DNA of 64,000 nucleotides, from positions 43,478,911 to 43,542,910 of the forward strand of contig NC_090942.1 in assembly GCF_040807025.1 (NCBI RefSeq), written 5' to 3'. This DNA is from Struthio camelus. Taxonomy: Eukaryota > Chordata > Aves > Struthioniformes > Struthionidae. The position numbers were made by a program, and so were the translations under genes. The notes under the pieces are model-generated. The model was given only the letters and a program-made list of their open reading frames with translations. It was not told the origin of the DNA and did not search any database. Shown here in pieces: positions 11,898 to 25,120 of this stretch (position 1 is the stretch's first letter; every line of letters starts with the position of its first letter).

Positions 11898-14850
11898 AAT
11901 CACAGAATCACAGAATCACAGAATGGCCGAGGTTGGAAGGGACCTCTGGAGATCATCTAGTCCAACCCCCCCTGCTCAAGCAGGGTCCTCTAGAGCATAT
12001 TTCCCAGGATCGCATCCAGGTGGGTTTTGAATATCTCCAGGGAAGGAGACTCCACTACCTCTCTGGGCAACCTCTTCCAGTGCTCTGTCACCCTCCCAGT
12101 CAAGAAGTTTTTCCTCAGGTTCAGGCGGAACTGCCTGTGGTTCAGTTTGTGCCCGTTGCCTCTTGTCCTGTCGCTGGGCACCACGGAGAAGAGTCTGGCC
12201 TCATCCTCTCAACACCCTCCCTTCAGATACTTGTACACATTGATCAGATCCCCTCTCAGTCTTCTCTTCTCCAGGCTGAACAGGCCCAGCTCTCGCAGCC
12301 TTTCTTCAGAGGAGAGGTGCTCCAGTCCCCTCATCATCTCGGTAGCCCTCCGCTGGACTCTCTGCAGGAGTGCCATGTCTCTCGTGTACTGGGGAGCCCA
12401 GAATCGGACACAATACTCCAGGTGGGGCCTCCCCAGGGCTGAGTAGAGGGGCAGGATCACTTCCCTCGATCTCCTGGCAACACTCTTCCTCATGCAGCCC
12501 AGGAGACCATTGGCCTTCTTGGCCACAAGGACACACTGCTGCCTCATGCTTAACTTGTTGTCCACCAGCACTCCCAGGTCCTTCTCGGCAGAGCTACTTT
12601 CCAGCAGGTCAGCCCCCAGCCTGTCCTGGTGCCTGGGGTTATTCCTCCCTAGGTGCAGGACCCTGCACTTGCCTTTGTGGAACTTCAGGAGGTTCCTCTC
12701 CGCCCACCTCTCCAGCCTGTCCAGGTCCCTCTGAATGGCAGCACAGTCTTCTGGTGTGTCAGCCACTTCTTCCAGTTTCGTATCATCAGCAAACTTGCTG
12801 AGGGTGCACTCTGTGCCTTCCTCCGGGTCGTGGATGAATACACTGAACAAGACTGGACCCAGGACTGGCCCCTGGGGGACACTGCTAGCTACGGCCTCCA
12901 ACTTGACTCTGCGCCATTCACCACAACCCTCTGAGCTCGGCCATCCAGCCAGTTCTCAATCCACCTCACTGTCCACTCATCCAACCCACACTTTACCCAT
13001 AAGGATGTGATGGGAGACTGTGTCAGAAGCCTTGCTGAAGTCCGGGGAGACAACATCCACTGCTCTCCCCTCATCTACCCAGCCAGTCATCCCATCAGAG
13101 AAGGCTATCAGGTTGGTCCAGCATGATTTCCCTTTGGTGAATCCATGCAGACTACTCCTGATCCCCTTCTTGTCCTCTACATGCTTAGTAAGGACCTCCA
13201 GAATGAGCTGTTCCATCACCTTTCCAGGGATGGAGGTGAGGCTGACAGGCCTGCAGTTCCCTGGCTCCTCCTTCTTGCCCTTTTTGAAGACTGGGGTGAT
13301 ATTGGCTTTCTTCCAGTCCTCAGGCACCTCTCCTGATCTCCAGGACCTTTCAAAGGTGATGGAGAGTGGCCTAGCAATAACATCCGCCAGCTCCCTCAGC
13401 ACTCGTGGGTGCATCCCATCAGGGCCCATGATCTCCAATCCGATCCTTCTCAACCAAGGGAGAGTCTTCCTTTCTCCAGACTTCCTCTCTTGTCCCCAGG
13501 GTCTGGAATTCCTGAGGACTGGCCTTAGCAGTGAAGACTGAAGTAAAGGCAGCATTCAGCAACCCTGCCTTCTCTGTATCCTTTGTTACCAGGGCACCCG
13601 CCCCATTCAGCAGTGGGCCCACATTTTCCCTAGTCTTTCTTTTGCTACTGATGTATTGGAAGAAGCCCTTCTTGTTGTCCTTGACATCCCTTGCCAGATT
13701 TAATTCCAACTGGGCCTTAGCCTTCCTGGTCGCATCCCTGCAGACTCTGACAACGTCCCTCTATTCCTCCCCAGTGGCCTGTCCCCTTTTCCACATTCTG
13801 TGTACTTCCTTCTTCTATTGGAGTTTTGCCAGGAGTTCCTTGCTCGTCCATGCAGGTCTCCTGCCCGCTTTGCTCGACTTCTTCCTCAGAGGGATGCACT
13901 GATCTTGAGCCTGGAGGAAGTGATGCTTGGATATTAACCAGCTTTCCTGGACCCCCCTTCCTTCTAGGGCCCTACCCCATGAGATTCCTCCAAGGAGGTC
14001 CCTGAAGAGGCCAAAGTTAGCTCTCCTCAAGTCCAGGGTTGCGATCCTACTCATTGCCCTGCTCCCTCCTCGTAGGATCCTGAACTCCACCATCTCGTGG
14101 TCACTGCAGCCAAGGCTGCCCCCAACCTTCACCTCTCCAACCAGACCTTCTTTGTTTGTTAGTAAAGGTCTAGCCGCACACCTCTCCTTGTTGGCATCTC
14201 CACCACCTGGGTCAAGAAGTTATCATCAGTGCTCTGCAGGAACCTCTTTGACTGTTGTGCCTAGCGGTGCTGTCTTCCCAGAAGATGTCAGGGTGGTTGA
14301 AGTCTCCCATGAGAACCAGGGCCTGTGATCGTGAGGCTACTTCCAGCTGTCTGTAGAAGGCCTCATTGATGACTTCTTCCTGATCAGGTGGCCTGTAGTA
14401 AACCCCCACAACAGTGTCACCCATGTTAGCCTGCTCTTTAATCCTTACTCATAAGCTCTCAACTTGCTCTTCATCCACCCCGAGGCAGAGCTCCATACAT
14501 TCTAGTTGCTCCCTCACATAAAGGGCAACTCCACCACCTCGCCTTCCTGGCCTGCCTTTCCTAAAAAGCACGTAGCTGTCCATGACAGCATTCCAGTCAT
14601 GTCAGCTATCCCACCATGTCTTTGTAACTGCAGCGAGATCATGGCTCTGCAATCGCACACAGATCTCTAATTCTTCCTGCTTATTCCCCATGCTGTGTGC
14701 ATTGGTGTACTGGCAAATCTGCAGCCCAAACCCATAGCTAACTTCTCCGGGACAAGCACAGGGAGTGGTGGGAGAGGGACATGCCTCCGTCCACTCCAGC
14801 AGCTCCACCACATTTCACAGCTCAGGGTTTAGCATCTATGCTATGAGGAC
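11898..14850 (-). mobile_element. CR1 LINE, 5'-truncated, about 2.95 kb
   Basis: On the plus strand the element begins with three tandem AATCACAG units (11,898-11,921) followed by GAATGGCCGAGGTTGGAAGG, the reverse complement of a bird-type CR1 3' terminus. The element therefore runs right to left. Its body encodes, on the minus strand, endonuclease then reverse transcriptase of CR1 ORF2, broken by frame changes and stops. ORF1 and the 5' end are missing, as expected for target-primed reverse transcription that stopped early. The right boundary, about 14,820-14,870, is judged from where ORF2-like sequence stops and is approximate. No target-site duplication was looked for successfully; CR1 usually lacks a clear one. 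Confidence 0.95.
11990..14811 (-). pseudogene. CR1 ORF2 remnant (endonuclease and reverse transcriptase), inactivated
   Basis: Minus-strand pieces in order: 14811-14602 holds the endonuclease start (NAHSMGNKQEELEICVRL, with TWWD). 14424-14212 holds VVGVYYRPP and GDFNHPDI, the catalytic region. 14132-13815 carries SDHEMVEF. 13709-13419 is the linker. 13555-12977 has the RT fingers/palm (EDWKKANITPVFKKG). 12901-12209 has QGPVLGP and FADDTKL, the RT catalytic Asp pair. 12184-11990 is the C-terminal end ([20 protein letters not shown]). At least one in-frame TGA (12211-12209) and several frame changes between pieces make it non-functional. Identity is from these conserved family motifs. Confidence 0.92.
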
Positions 14851-17800
14851 CTGTGTGCAAGTTCATGATGTTGCTTACAGGACTTGAGGAGGAACATAAA
14901 GCCTTTCTTTGTCTGGGGAAAAGAAATCTCCCTCAATTGGATAGGTTTTGATCACACTTGGGGTCCATGCAACTCCATTAACTTGGGAGTCCTGAAACCT
15001 TACTAAGCTGGAAGCTTTTTCCTGGTGGAGATTGGTTCCTCCTGTGAAAGTGGTTTTGCAAAATTTTACAATATATTTTATCCCATTTTGCATTTTGGAA
15101 CAAGAGACATCCACCACAGATGTTCCTCCATCTTCTTGCTTTCCTTCCCTGCTAATGAAAGTGATTCAGATCCACTGAGGGCAGAAAAGCCACCTAAGTA
15201 CTTAGATTTCCAAACATAATGCCTAGTAATTAAATAAAAACTTGCACAGAGATTAGCCAATTTCCTGTGATTAATACCAGCCTATAAGTTTTATTAATGA
15301 GGATTTTAACCAAGGAATGCATTTTCTAAGTCTATAAAGCATCCACAATATTTTCCTGGGTTCCTTCGTAAAAGCCTGATGCATTTTTATTTCCATAATC
15401 TGATTGCTAGCTGGGATCAGGAAGAAATTTCTCCTTATGATGTATAGATATGCACCACTGTCCCAAGTGCATTACATTCTGTGGGTTTTTCTGTCCTCTG
15501 TAGCTTCAGATATAGGCCACTGATGAAGAAATATGAGACCATTGGCAAATGCTCATATTCTAGTTTATGTGTTCCTGTGTAATTTGGGGATCCGGTATGC
15601 TCGAAGGGGAGGGAACAGGGTGGGGGAGGGGAACCTGGCTTCTGGGTCAGTGAGGCTTTGGTCCTTATTCCCAAATCTGGTGCATTTTGCTGAGGAAGAT
15701 AATTTTGCTGATGTTTTCATTTTAGGCACAGACACAAATGAAAAATGAGAAGCAGATGTCTGATTAGAATAATATCCTGGATTTTTTTTACTGGGCTGTT
15801 TGCTTAAACAAGCTATTTCTCTGGGTTGCTGCAAAAGGTAAGCAGGCCAGGCTGCCTCCCAAGCTGGGGGCTTTGGTTGACAGTGACCAAGTATGATGAG
15901 GTCTCAGAAACAGCGAAAATGAAGGAAGAAATTCACTGGTGAGGCACTGGCCCTTCCACAGCAGTTTTGCCATGAACATCAGTAAGGCCAGGACTTTCCC
16001 AGAGAGGGGGAGAAGGTGGGTATCTCCTTGGAGACCCTGCAAGGGTGAATGGGACATCTAAGGCCAGTAAGAGCACTGCAATGGGGAAAAGCCATGTGGT
16101 GGTAAGACTGGGAGAAAGAGGCAGCTTGTAGCTCTGCAGAGACCAGCATCACTGGGTAGGGGGGGACTGAACTCAGGAGGGCAAAAGAATCTGTGATCCC
16201 TGCTGCTCCGAGAGGAGTTAGTGGTGCCTGGCCAGGCTGAAGGGACTGCTCATTCTTGGTGCAGTTATGACTAAGTCAGACCCAAGGGGGAAGGCGCATT
16301 GCTTAAAAGGCTTCCTCACATGTGAGCTTGTCTGAAGGGAGAAAAGAATGGCAAGGTGCCAGGAGCGGGTATCTCCTATACCATCATAACCTTCTCAGAT
16401 TTGCTGATTATGCTCGCTGGTGGGCTACTCTATTGCTTTCCTGTGCAGCTGGGTGCCACAAAAAGACGTTAAAGTTAGGAGGAGCATTTCTGGATGTATC
16501 TCGGGAACGTGGATGGAGATGATGCTCTGAGAGACCAGCATGGTGAGACGTAAGGGAAGGGCGTGTCCTCCTTGAGCACGTCTTCCCCATGGCAGGTCGC
16601 TGCACTTTGTACCACAACCACATGGTACTGCAGCCGCTTCTAATTCCTGGAGGCCTTTCAAATGGAAGTGAGCATTACTTAAATTGTTGAAGATGCCATA
16701 AAATAATTCCCCCAAACCTAAAACAGAGATGCTCAAGAGCACTTTGTGATGAATAAATGATGTGACAAAAAGAACAGGAGTAATTGTGCAGTCACTGCCC
16801 TCCCTTTCTCACACTCACACAGGCATACTCATTCATGCAGCAGAGCTATCCTTTGCCAGCTCCTTGCAACCTTTTATTTCTTTCCCTCTTCTAGTTTTCA
16901 TTCACATAAGATCCTCTCAGTTCTCACTTCCACTTTCCTATTCTTTACGAAAACACACTGCAAAGACTGACCCATCTTTGAGATCATTTATTTACAGTCT
17001 TTCTTTGCAGTGCTTAACCTTAGCAAATCCTGTTTGGCCAATTGCTAAGTGCCTTTTTCTCCATCTGCACCGCAACAAAAGGGTGGCACAGCACTCACTG
17101 GACCCATTCTCACAGCCCTCCAGCACATGACTAATCCTATTGCCTTCACGCAAATGCAAACTGCAGGATGAGACCCTTCAGGGGCAGAAGATTTTCTACT
17201 CCTGCTAATATTTATTCATTCTCATTTGGCAACTCAGCTTGCACTGGGATAAATAACCGCTGAGAAAGATGCATGGAGTGGGAGCGCTTGGGAGTGAGGG
17301 GGAAGGAGAAGACGGGGCTCACCGCGGGGCGGTCTGTCCCTGCTCATGTCCGAGGCAGCGCACAGGCAGAGCAAGCCAAAGGCAGTGTGGACATCTCCGC
17401 CCTGCGCCTAAATTACTTATTGGGATTGAAAACTCTTTGAGGTAGGAGTTATCATTTGAACACAACCCCTGTTATGGTTAGTAACAAAGGGAGATATTCA
17501 TTATACTGAAAATTAATTGCTGGACACTCATCACCCTGGGAGATTTATTATTAATGGCCTCTATGTGATTTTTTTTCAGCAGTCCCTTTTAAGTTTAGTT
17601 ATGCACTTTTTCATTTGTAGAGGAAGAGGAGCTGAATGAACATGTCATCAGCTTGTCACTTTTGCATTCCTCTCTCTGTCTTTGTCCTTTCTTTAATAAA
17701 CCAAACCAATTTTAGACAAGCCTCTGATGGCGTTGATGATACACTGCCTCCTAGAACTAGGTAATAGTCAATGTGGGCATGTTGCTTGCTGCACAGATCA

Positions 17801-20800
17801 CTACCAGCAGAAGAGCATTACTAGCACGGACAGCGCTGATGGAAAGCAGAATATGTGTATGTAAGTTGCCTCCAAAATTCTATTTTTAATCCTTTTATTT
17901 TTAACCAGATTAAACTGACATGCTGCTGATATTTTAAATAGTCACTTTAGGCAGCACTGAATGCAGCTATCACATGTAAAGGCACTGAATACTCTTTGAG
18001 GGAAACAGGATGCACTTTTAAAAGTACTAGTACCTTACAAAGCGAGCTCTTCCTACGTGCTCCGGTGTCGCTTCACTCATTCAGCCCAGAGCTATGTATG
18101 TTCTGCGTAGGAAGAACTGTGTAAGTAAGTGGCTTATTTTCAAGATGCACACTGAAAGAGGTTGCTCAAGCCTCATAATTGCAAATTGTTATTAGGCTGG
18201 AGCAGAAAAATCATCCATATATAAATGTTACAATAATTTTGCTTATTGCAAAATTGCAGGCAGTTAGTAAAGTAAAATACTTCAGCCTGAAGTAAAATGC
18301 CTCATGCTTTTTTGGGGGAGGGGGGAGTCTGTTTACTACAAAGAGCCTTTTTACACTCAGGCATCCCAGAAAGGCTGTTGGCAAGGTTGTAGCCCCACGT
18401 CCAGCAAAGTCAAGTCCCCCAGAGACTGCAGATATCCCTAGGAGAACCAACATCCTTCAGGACCAACCCAGGCCTGATATGATGGCTGTGCTCAGCCAGC
18501 CCTGGAAACACCAGAGGGGAAGCAGCTACAAAACCTTCATGGATGGAGGCTCTGGGCTCCTCTTGTGCATATGTGAGCTGGACGGTTACAGCAGTCCCTG
18601 ACCGCTCTATCTGGCTGTGGTGGACATCGCAGCCAAGTGTCTCAACACCGCAAAGCAGCTCAGAGCTGATGTCCCCTCCAGGCTGGTGCCTCCAGCATTG
18701 TGCTTCAAAAAACCCTCATCTGAACTCCTGGGATACAATGAATTTATCTCTTCCTAAAACACAGGTACTAAAATAACAAATTGCATGTGAGAGGAAGAAC
18801 TCTCGGTGTTATTTTTTAACCACGCTTTCCTCAAATCTGCAGCGCAGGTGCCACCAGCAGTGGGACAACGTCCCGGGCCCCGTCCCTCTCTCCAGCAAGG
18901 TGCTCCTCCACCAGCAGGAGCCCTGCTCAGCATCAGCCGGCTGGGTTTCAGGACCCGGCCGTGCTGGGCGTCGGGATGGGACCTCCCTGAGATGCCAGGG
19001 CTTGCTCAGCCATAGCAGCGACCTGGGCTCACAAGGGGTTTCCACCTCTAGTGCAGGATTGCAGAGGCAACGCCGACGAAGCAGTGATCGATGTTACTGG
19101 AAACGGCAATGGAGGAGCTCCTGTCCCATCCATGGCAAGCAACGGGGCAAAAGCAAACACCAGGCCAAGTCTCTTCCAGAAATGGAGTCCTACAGTTACG
19201 CAAAATGCTGCCTTCCCTTACCTACCTGGGATTTTTCTATTAAAGGCTCACCCTGGACTCACCTTTGGGGATGCCACGCGCATAGCAAGGGTGAGGGTCA
19301 GGGTGCTGGCAGCTGCTTGCCGTGGGCCACATGCAGGCCGGTTCTTCGGGGAAAGCCATGCCCTCCCGCGCTGTGCGGTAAAGCAAAGCGAGGATGAAAC
19401 AGAAATAAAAGCAACCTCTTTTCACAAGGTGCTCCTGTACACTACAGCAAAAGCGTGTGGCACCGGCACCGGCTAACGTCCAGCTTTGCCGTCCCGCTGC
19501 TGGCATGTCTATCCTCACCCACCGAAAACGTGAGGTGATGGTGGAGGAGGACCCCTCCAGTGATTTTTAATTATTTTTCCTGAAGTAGCAAGGAGAATCT
19601 GGTCCAAGGCTGTCCTTGATTCGTGCAGGTGTGGAAAATACAGGGCTCAGCTGGAGCTGCTCCTGTTTCACCTGCCCCTGAGCTGCTGGGCTGGCACAAA
19701 ACAAGCCCACGCGCCAGGCACGCTGACCTGCAGGCAGCTGACGCTGTAGGCACGTCCATTGCAAGTAAAAGCTCTTTATTTCATGGCTGACCCTTCTTAT
19801 TTTATGGCTGTGAATTGTGATTTATGTCTCGTGCCATCTTCTTGCTTTCCCATCCCTGGCGTTTTACATGCTGCCGTGGGCTCGGGCTCTCGTTGCTGTT
19901 GCAGTCGGAGGCTGGCGTTGAAGCGAGTGGAAGGCGGGAGCGCCGCGTGCCTTTGCCGTAGTGCACAAGAGCGCTGCGTGAAAACGGGACATTTTTCCTT
20001 CTGTTTCATTATCACTTCATGTGTGTAGACACACTTTGTGCCAAAATTAAAGCAGGGTTCAAGTAACATGGATTCACCTCCCAGCTTTGCCAAACGTTTC
20101 CCATATTCACGGCAGGAAGGGATCTAAACTCCTAATCTGCAAAATGGAGGGGGGGAAAAAAAAAAGGAAACCAAAGCTTTGCTATCCTTTTACGATTTGT
20201 CTGTCCGGTCTGCTTAGGCTGACTGGTCTCTTTGGGCCAAGAGCTGCTTTGGAAGAGTTTGTGCATCTGGCCCTGAACTCGGTGGGATCCTTCTCTTCCC
20301 GTGGGACTGCGCAAGACAGATCAGCAAACAAGGAGCTGACGCCTGCTAGGCTCGATCCGGGGAAGGGGCTGCGTAAAATGCCTCCACGATGCTTCTCGGC
20401 AGCATGCACCCCCGGGCAGGCAGGCAGCTACCGCCCTTAAAATAGATGGGCCAGCGAGTACAGAGGTAACACCGTTAATGAAAACTGTGCTCCTGTGCAG
20501 CGCGTCAGCAAATGGATTGATGATGGTCAGGGCAGCGGTGACAAGACAGAGCGGTTCTGTCGAGGACTTGCCCCTCTTCATGTCTGCACGCCGCCTGTGT
20601 TTCCTGCCCTGCTGCATTGCCAACCACACTCACAAATAGCACTTGCGTGGATTCGCAGCTCGTGTAGGCTGTCAGCAGCTCATCGACAGCGTCTGATCCT
20701 ACATTAGGATAACTTACACCAGCGACAACCGCGTCCTACTGTCGCAAATTGTGGAAAAGCCGCAACCCGACCCTAAGCACGGAGCGAGCTGCGCTACCTG

Positions 20801-22559
20801 CCGTGGTGACTGACAGCAGATGACAGCTCCGGTTTCTCCTTTTACTTTGTGGTATTGAGATACAGACGGCTGCAGCGGCTGTTACGTAGTCTTTAGTCGG
20901 AATATCAGGTCTGAATGTCACAGTAGCTGCCGGTCCTGCTTTTGTGACAGGTTGCTGATCCTGCCTATAAGATTTCTGCTTCGTGGCTGTTCGCTCTTTC
21001 ATGACAAAACGCGTCGCAAAATAAGCGTTTATTCTTCTTGAGGTTCGCATGAGCTGAACACGATCTCGCCCGTTTTGTACGTGTATTTTAAAAGAGTATC
21101 CCCAACCTTCTGCAAGGCTGACGCGAAGAGAGTGCTGGCAGCCTTCAGGCTATGCAAAACAAAACTTTAATTATTCTGCTTTGGAAATGTCTTTGGAAAG
21201 ATGACACAGACTGGTGCACTTCATTCAAGCATCCTTGAAAATACTTTTTTTCCATCACTTTCATGTCAGGAAAGTGCCGAAAGTGCTGCTGGAAAAATTC
21301 CAGTATTCAACTTGTTTTGTCTGAGAACAGTAGTTTTCCAGCAAATGTATGAGAATGCAGCAAAAGCCTCTGTTTTTATTTCAATGTTTGCGAATAAATC
21401 CTTGCCAGCAAGCAAACACGCGCACAAGCACTCAGCCACACTAGCGAGCTCCGTTAGGCCTTTGGCCAGCTAGCAGACATGAAACCGTTTCCAGGTGCAA
21501 AACGACTGAATATTTTTGAAGGAATATTGGATTTTAGTCATTCATTGTTCTTAAATATTGAATTTAAAATGAATATTTTCACTAAGCTTCAAAAAAAAAA
21601 AAAAAACCACAGCAACACACAGCTCCTTCAGAAGATGGTCAAACACCAGAAACAAAGTCTGGGAAATTATTTCCCCCCAGTTTTCCTCCTGGAAAACCCA
21701 GGCAGCGGTGCTGCCCGGTGCCAGGGCGGGCAGCGGGGCACCTGCACGGCCCGGGCGAGCGGCTGATGGTCAAACCCTGCGCAAGGGGCAGAGGAAGGCG
21801 CAGGGAAAGCCTTCAGTTCGGGTGACGGAGGTTTTGTTTTTTCCCCCACGTAACGCTGCAGGGACTCGCGAGCCTGCCCTTTGCGTGTCAGGGCTTCACG
21901 GCTTCAGCCTCTGCTGCCGCCGGCCGGCTGCTCCCCACGCGCCTTTCGCCTCCTCCTCTGGTATTTTAGTCTACGGTTTTAGTCATTTCTGAACCTCGCC
22001 CGAGCCAGAGAAATGTAGCAAACTTCTTTTGTCCAGAAAATTATTTTAATTAACAGTCATTAATTCACTAGTCCTCATGTGAACAACGAGAAGGACTACT
22101 GTCACAGATGGAGAACACGTTCAAGTGACAAATACTTCTGCAAGACAACGTTCGGCTCCATTTCAGTTTCATTGGGTGCTGGAAGATTATTCTTCGGTCA
22201 AGCTGGTCCTGATGCGAAGCTATCTGCAGCGGGGCAATGCCTATTTGTTCGAGTGAGGTATTAATTACACTGCCAGATTCCTAGCTTAGTTGAAATCTTA
22301 GTCGTCTGAAGAGACTTTTCCAGCTGAGTTTGGGTGCTGAAGGAAACGTGTGTGCAGCTGAGCAGGCATCTTCCCTGTCAGCTATTTCCAAAGCCAAGCA
22401 GCAGACAGAGGCGAGCCGTAAACTAAAAATCCCATTCCTGACAACCTGTTTCATCCCGCGCGCTGTGGTAACGGTCCGGAAAAACACGCTTGGAGAGAGG
22501 AGAGGGAGCGAAAGCACACGCTGGGCATTTCAGCTGGTGACTTGTCTTTTTTTTTTCTT
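14851..22559. other. Intergenic, no gene recognised
   Basis: No frame with recognisable domains, no splice-site-bounded exon and no repeat family identified by eye. Composition becomes more GC-rich toward the CpG island on the right. Confidence 0.6.
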
Positions 22560-25120
22560 CTTCTTCCTTATTGTACGTGCAAGTAGGTGCCCACGTGACG
22601 CGTTGCGGGGCAAGCGCGTGCCCTCGTGGGTATAACCGATGGGGCAGGTCCCGAGGCACCGGTGCACTGAGCGGGGGAGTGCTCAGCCCCTCTGCGGGGG
22701 GCACCCGGCTCCCGTCTAACCAGACGTCCGGTTTTACAGCGCGGCGTCCCACCCCCAGCGCAACACCGGGCTCTCTGCTTAAAACACATCTTCCTGCCTC
22801 ATAGTAAGATAACAAATATTTAACGACGCATCTTCAAGCGACGACAGACGAGACAACGACGACGACGAGGGCAGCAACAACATCTGGCTGACAGCCAGTG
22901 GCTTTGAATTTGCGCTAGTCCCCGAGAACAAAACAGGGCGGTTTTCAACCAGAACGTCCCAGTTGTTGTTCAGGCTTAGGGCAGAGCAGGAACGAATTCG
23001 TTGTTGCGGACAAAAATAAAGGCCAGTTGTTGTTCAGCTCCGCCGAAACAAGAGCAAGCGCAGAGCCCTTCGCCGCCGTCGCCCCCAAGGAGGGGCCGGG
23101 CGGCGAGGAAGGCACAGGCGAACGGCACCGCCTTCGTTTTTAATTTCTTACAAAGGTGTTTCCCCGCTCTGAGCCTCTGCTCTCTGGGGCGGGGAACGGC
23201 TGCCTTTACTCACTTTTTTGGTTTAGCGCCGCCATTCTGCAAATAAACATATAGCCACAAGCATATCATCGCCCCTGCAACGGTCTAAGGACGGAGGAGA
23301 GGCAAGATTTGCAGGGAGAGGTCATATCTTTTATTAGACCAAATGACGCACTCGGAAAAAACAGAGCAGACCGTGTGCCCCAAAACTTGCCAGCTTTTTT
23401 TTTTTTTTCTCCCCTCCCCCGTCTATATCTGAGGGCCTAATAAAAAGCTCTGACCTCTCCCGACAAAGCTTGTCTCCCGGCGCCAGGCCACGCTAATGCT
23501 TCTGCCCTAACGCTTCGAAGAAGATCAGCCGCCGACGCGGCGGCGCCCCGACCTTGGGAGCTTGGGCGTTAACGTCTGCTCTCCCTGTCTGCCACCCGCT
23601 CTTCCACTTCTGCTCTCCCTCGCCTCGCGTCAACGCGAGGCGCCGGGTGTTTTTTCCCTCGGCGTGGCTGTCGCGGCCCAGCGGGCTCTTGGCGGCGGCT
23701 CCTCCCGGCCCCGGCTCGGAGGTCCCGGAGGGTTTTTCCGTACCCGACGGCCGAGGAGCTGGCACGGCCTTGCTTGGGCCTTGGCTACCTCCTCCCTTCG
23801 GGACGGGGGGACGCTCTGCAAGGGCAGCCCCTGAGCGCCGGCCGGGCCGCCCGACCCCTCGCCTGCCTTTCTGGGAAAGGCAGACGCCTCAGCCTCTCCC
23901 AACCGTCCCGTCCCGTGGCTCGGCCTGCCCTCCCCGGGCACCGACGCAGGGAAAACGGGCGGCCAGCGCGCCGGGCGTTGAGGGCAGGCAGGGACACCGG
24001 GCAGTAACGGGCCCCAAGTACCTCACGGCTGAGGAACGGGAAGCGGCGGCGCGCGCAGGACGAGCGACCGCCTACAAAACGGTGCGCCCCGAGTCAGCCG
24101 CTGCCGCGCGGCCGCGACACCCAAACAAAACGGGTGGTGGGGGGGGGACACGACCCCGCCTGCGAAGGGGCAGTCGGTCTCCCAAACTCCCGGCCGGCGC
24201 TGACCTGGGCAAGTTCATGAGAAGACACCGACAGAGGGTCACCGACCGCAGCGAAACGCGCGCCTGCGGCCCTCCTTTCTGGCCCCCTCCGTCTGCGGTC
24301 GCGCTTTGCACGCTTCAGAAGAAGAGCAAACGGTTTTTCCTAACGTTTGGCTGGAGTCGGCTCGTCAGGCCGACTCATCTCCCCCAGCCGCCGGGCGGGC
24401 CGGCGCTTGAAAGGGAAGATTTAAAGGACGTGCGGTCTCAGGGCTCAAACGGGTGGTTTCTCTGCGGGACCGGCCGGGAGCAGAGACTGCGGGAGCTTGT
24501 GCTTAACTGAGAGAAAATCTTTACCAATTAGGAAGCTGCTTTCTCAGCCAAACCCAGGGAGCCCAGGAGCAGGACCGCAGTTTGGCAAACCGGAAAGTCG
24601 TCCCCCAGATCAGTCTCCCACTCGGTCCCGCGTCCCACAAGCCCCAGACAGCAGCAGAGATGCAAACTGAGGCACGGTTCATTGCTGAGACGTGGGACAG
24701 CCCGGACGACCCACACCAGAGAGCCCACGGTTTTGTTGCAAGACCTGTTTTCTTCGGATGAATTTTTATCTTGAGCTTAGTTCCCAAAACGGCCAGCGTC
24801 TCGGTGCAGGTGGGGCACCGCTGCCTTGGCTGCCGCTGCCTGTCCGCGCCTGCCCGGCGGGCCGTCGCTCCGCTCCCCGGGGCTGGCTCCGGGGCTGCGC
24901 GGCGTCACTTGTCGCAGCAAGTAAGGAAGTGCAATCGCTGGTGCCCAGCGCAAAGGAGTATTACAACCTCCAGCCCGGTCTCGGCAGCTTGGCACGGCCG
25001 GCCGGGTGCCCTGCCGGGAGGAGAGCGGGAGCCGCGCGAGGCGAGCAATCGGGGCGGGCAGCCCGGCACCGGGGCCTTCTGCTTCTGTAATGTCACCTTG
25101 TCAATCCACATTATGGCCCC
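22560..25120. promoter_or_regulatory. Orphan CpG island, densest about 23,470-24,500
   Basis: A GC-rich, CpG-dense block of about 2.5 kb in otherwise moderate-GC intergenic DNA, more than 28 kb from BBS10. A 318-codon plus-strand frame (23,554-24,510) is open only because stops are rare in such sequence. It is rich in Pro, Arg, Gly and Ala, resembles nothing I know and is not called a gene. The block may be the promoter of an unannotated transcript, a developmental enhancer or a GC-biased recombination footprint. Confidence 0.7.

Noticed and set aside
23554-24510. 318-codon plus-strand frame in the orphan CpG island
   Set aside because: Begins without ATG, is low-complexity and has no recognisable domain. 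Long frames are expected by chance at this GC content.
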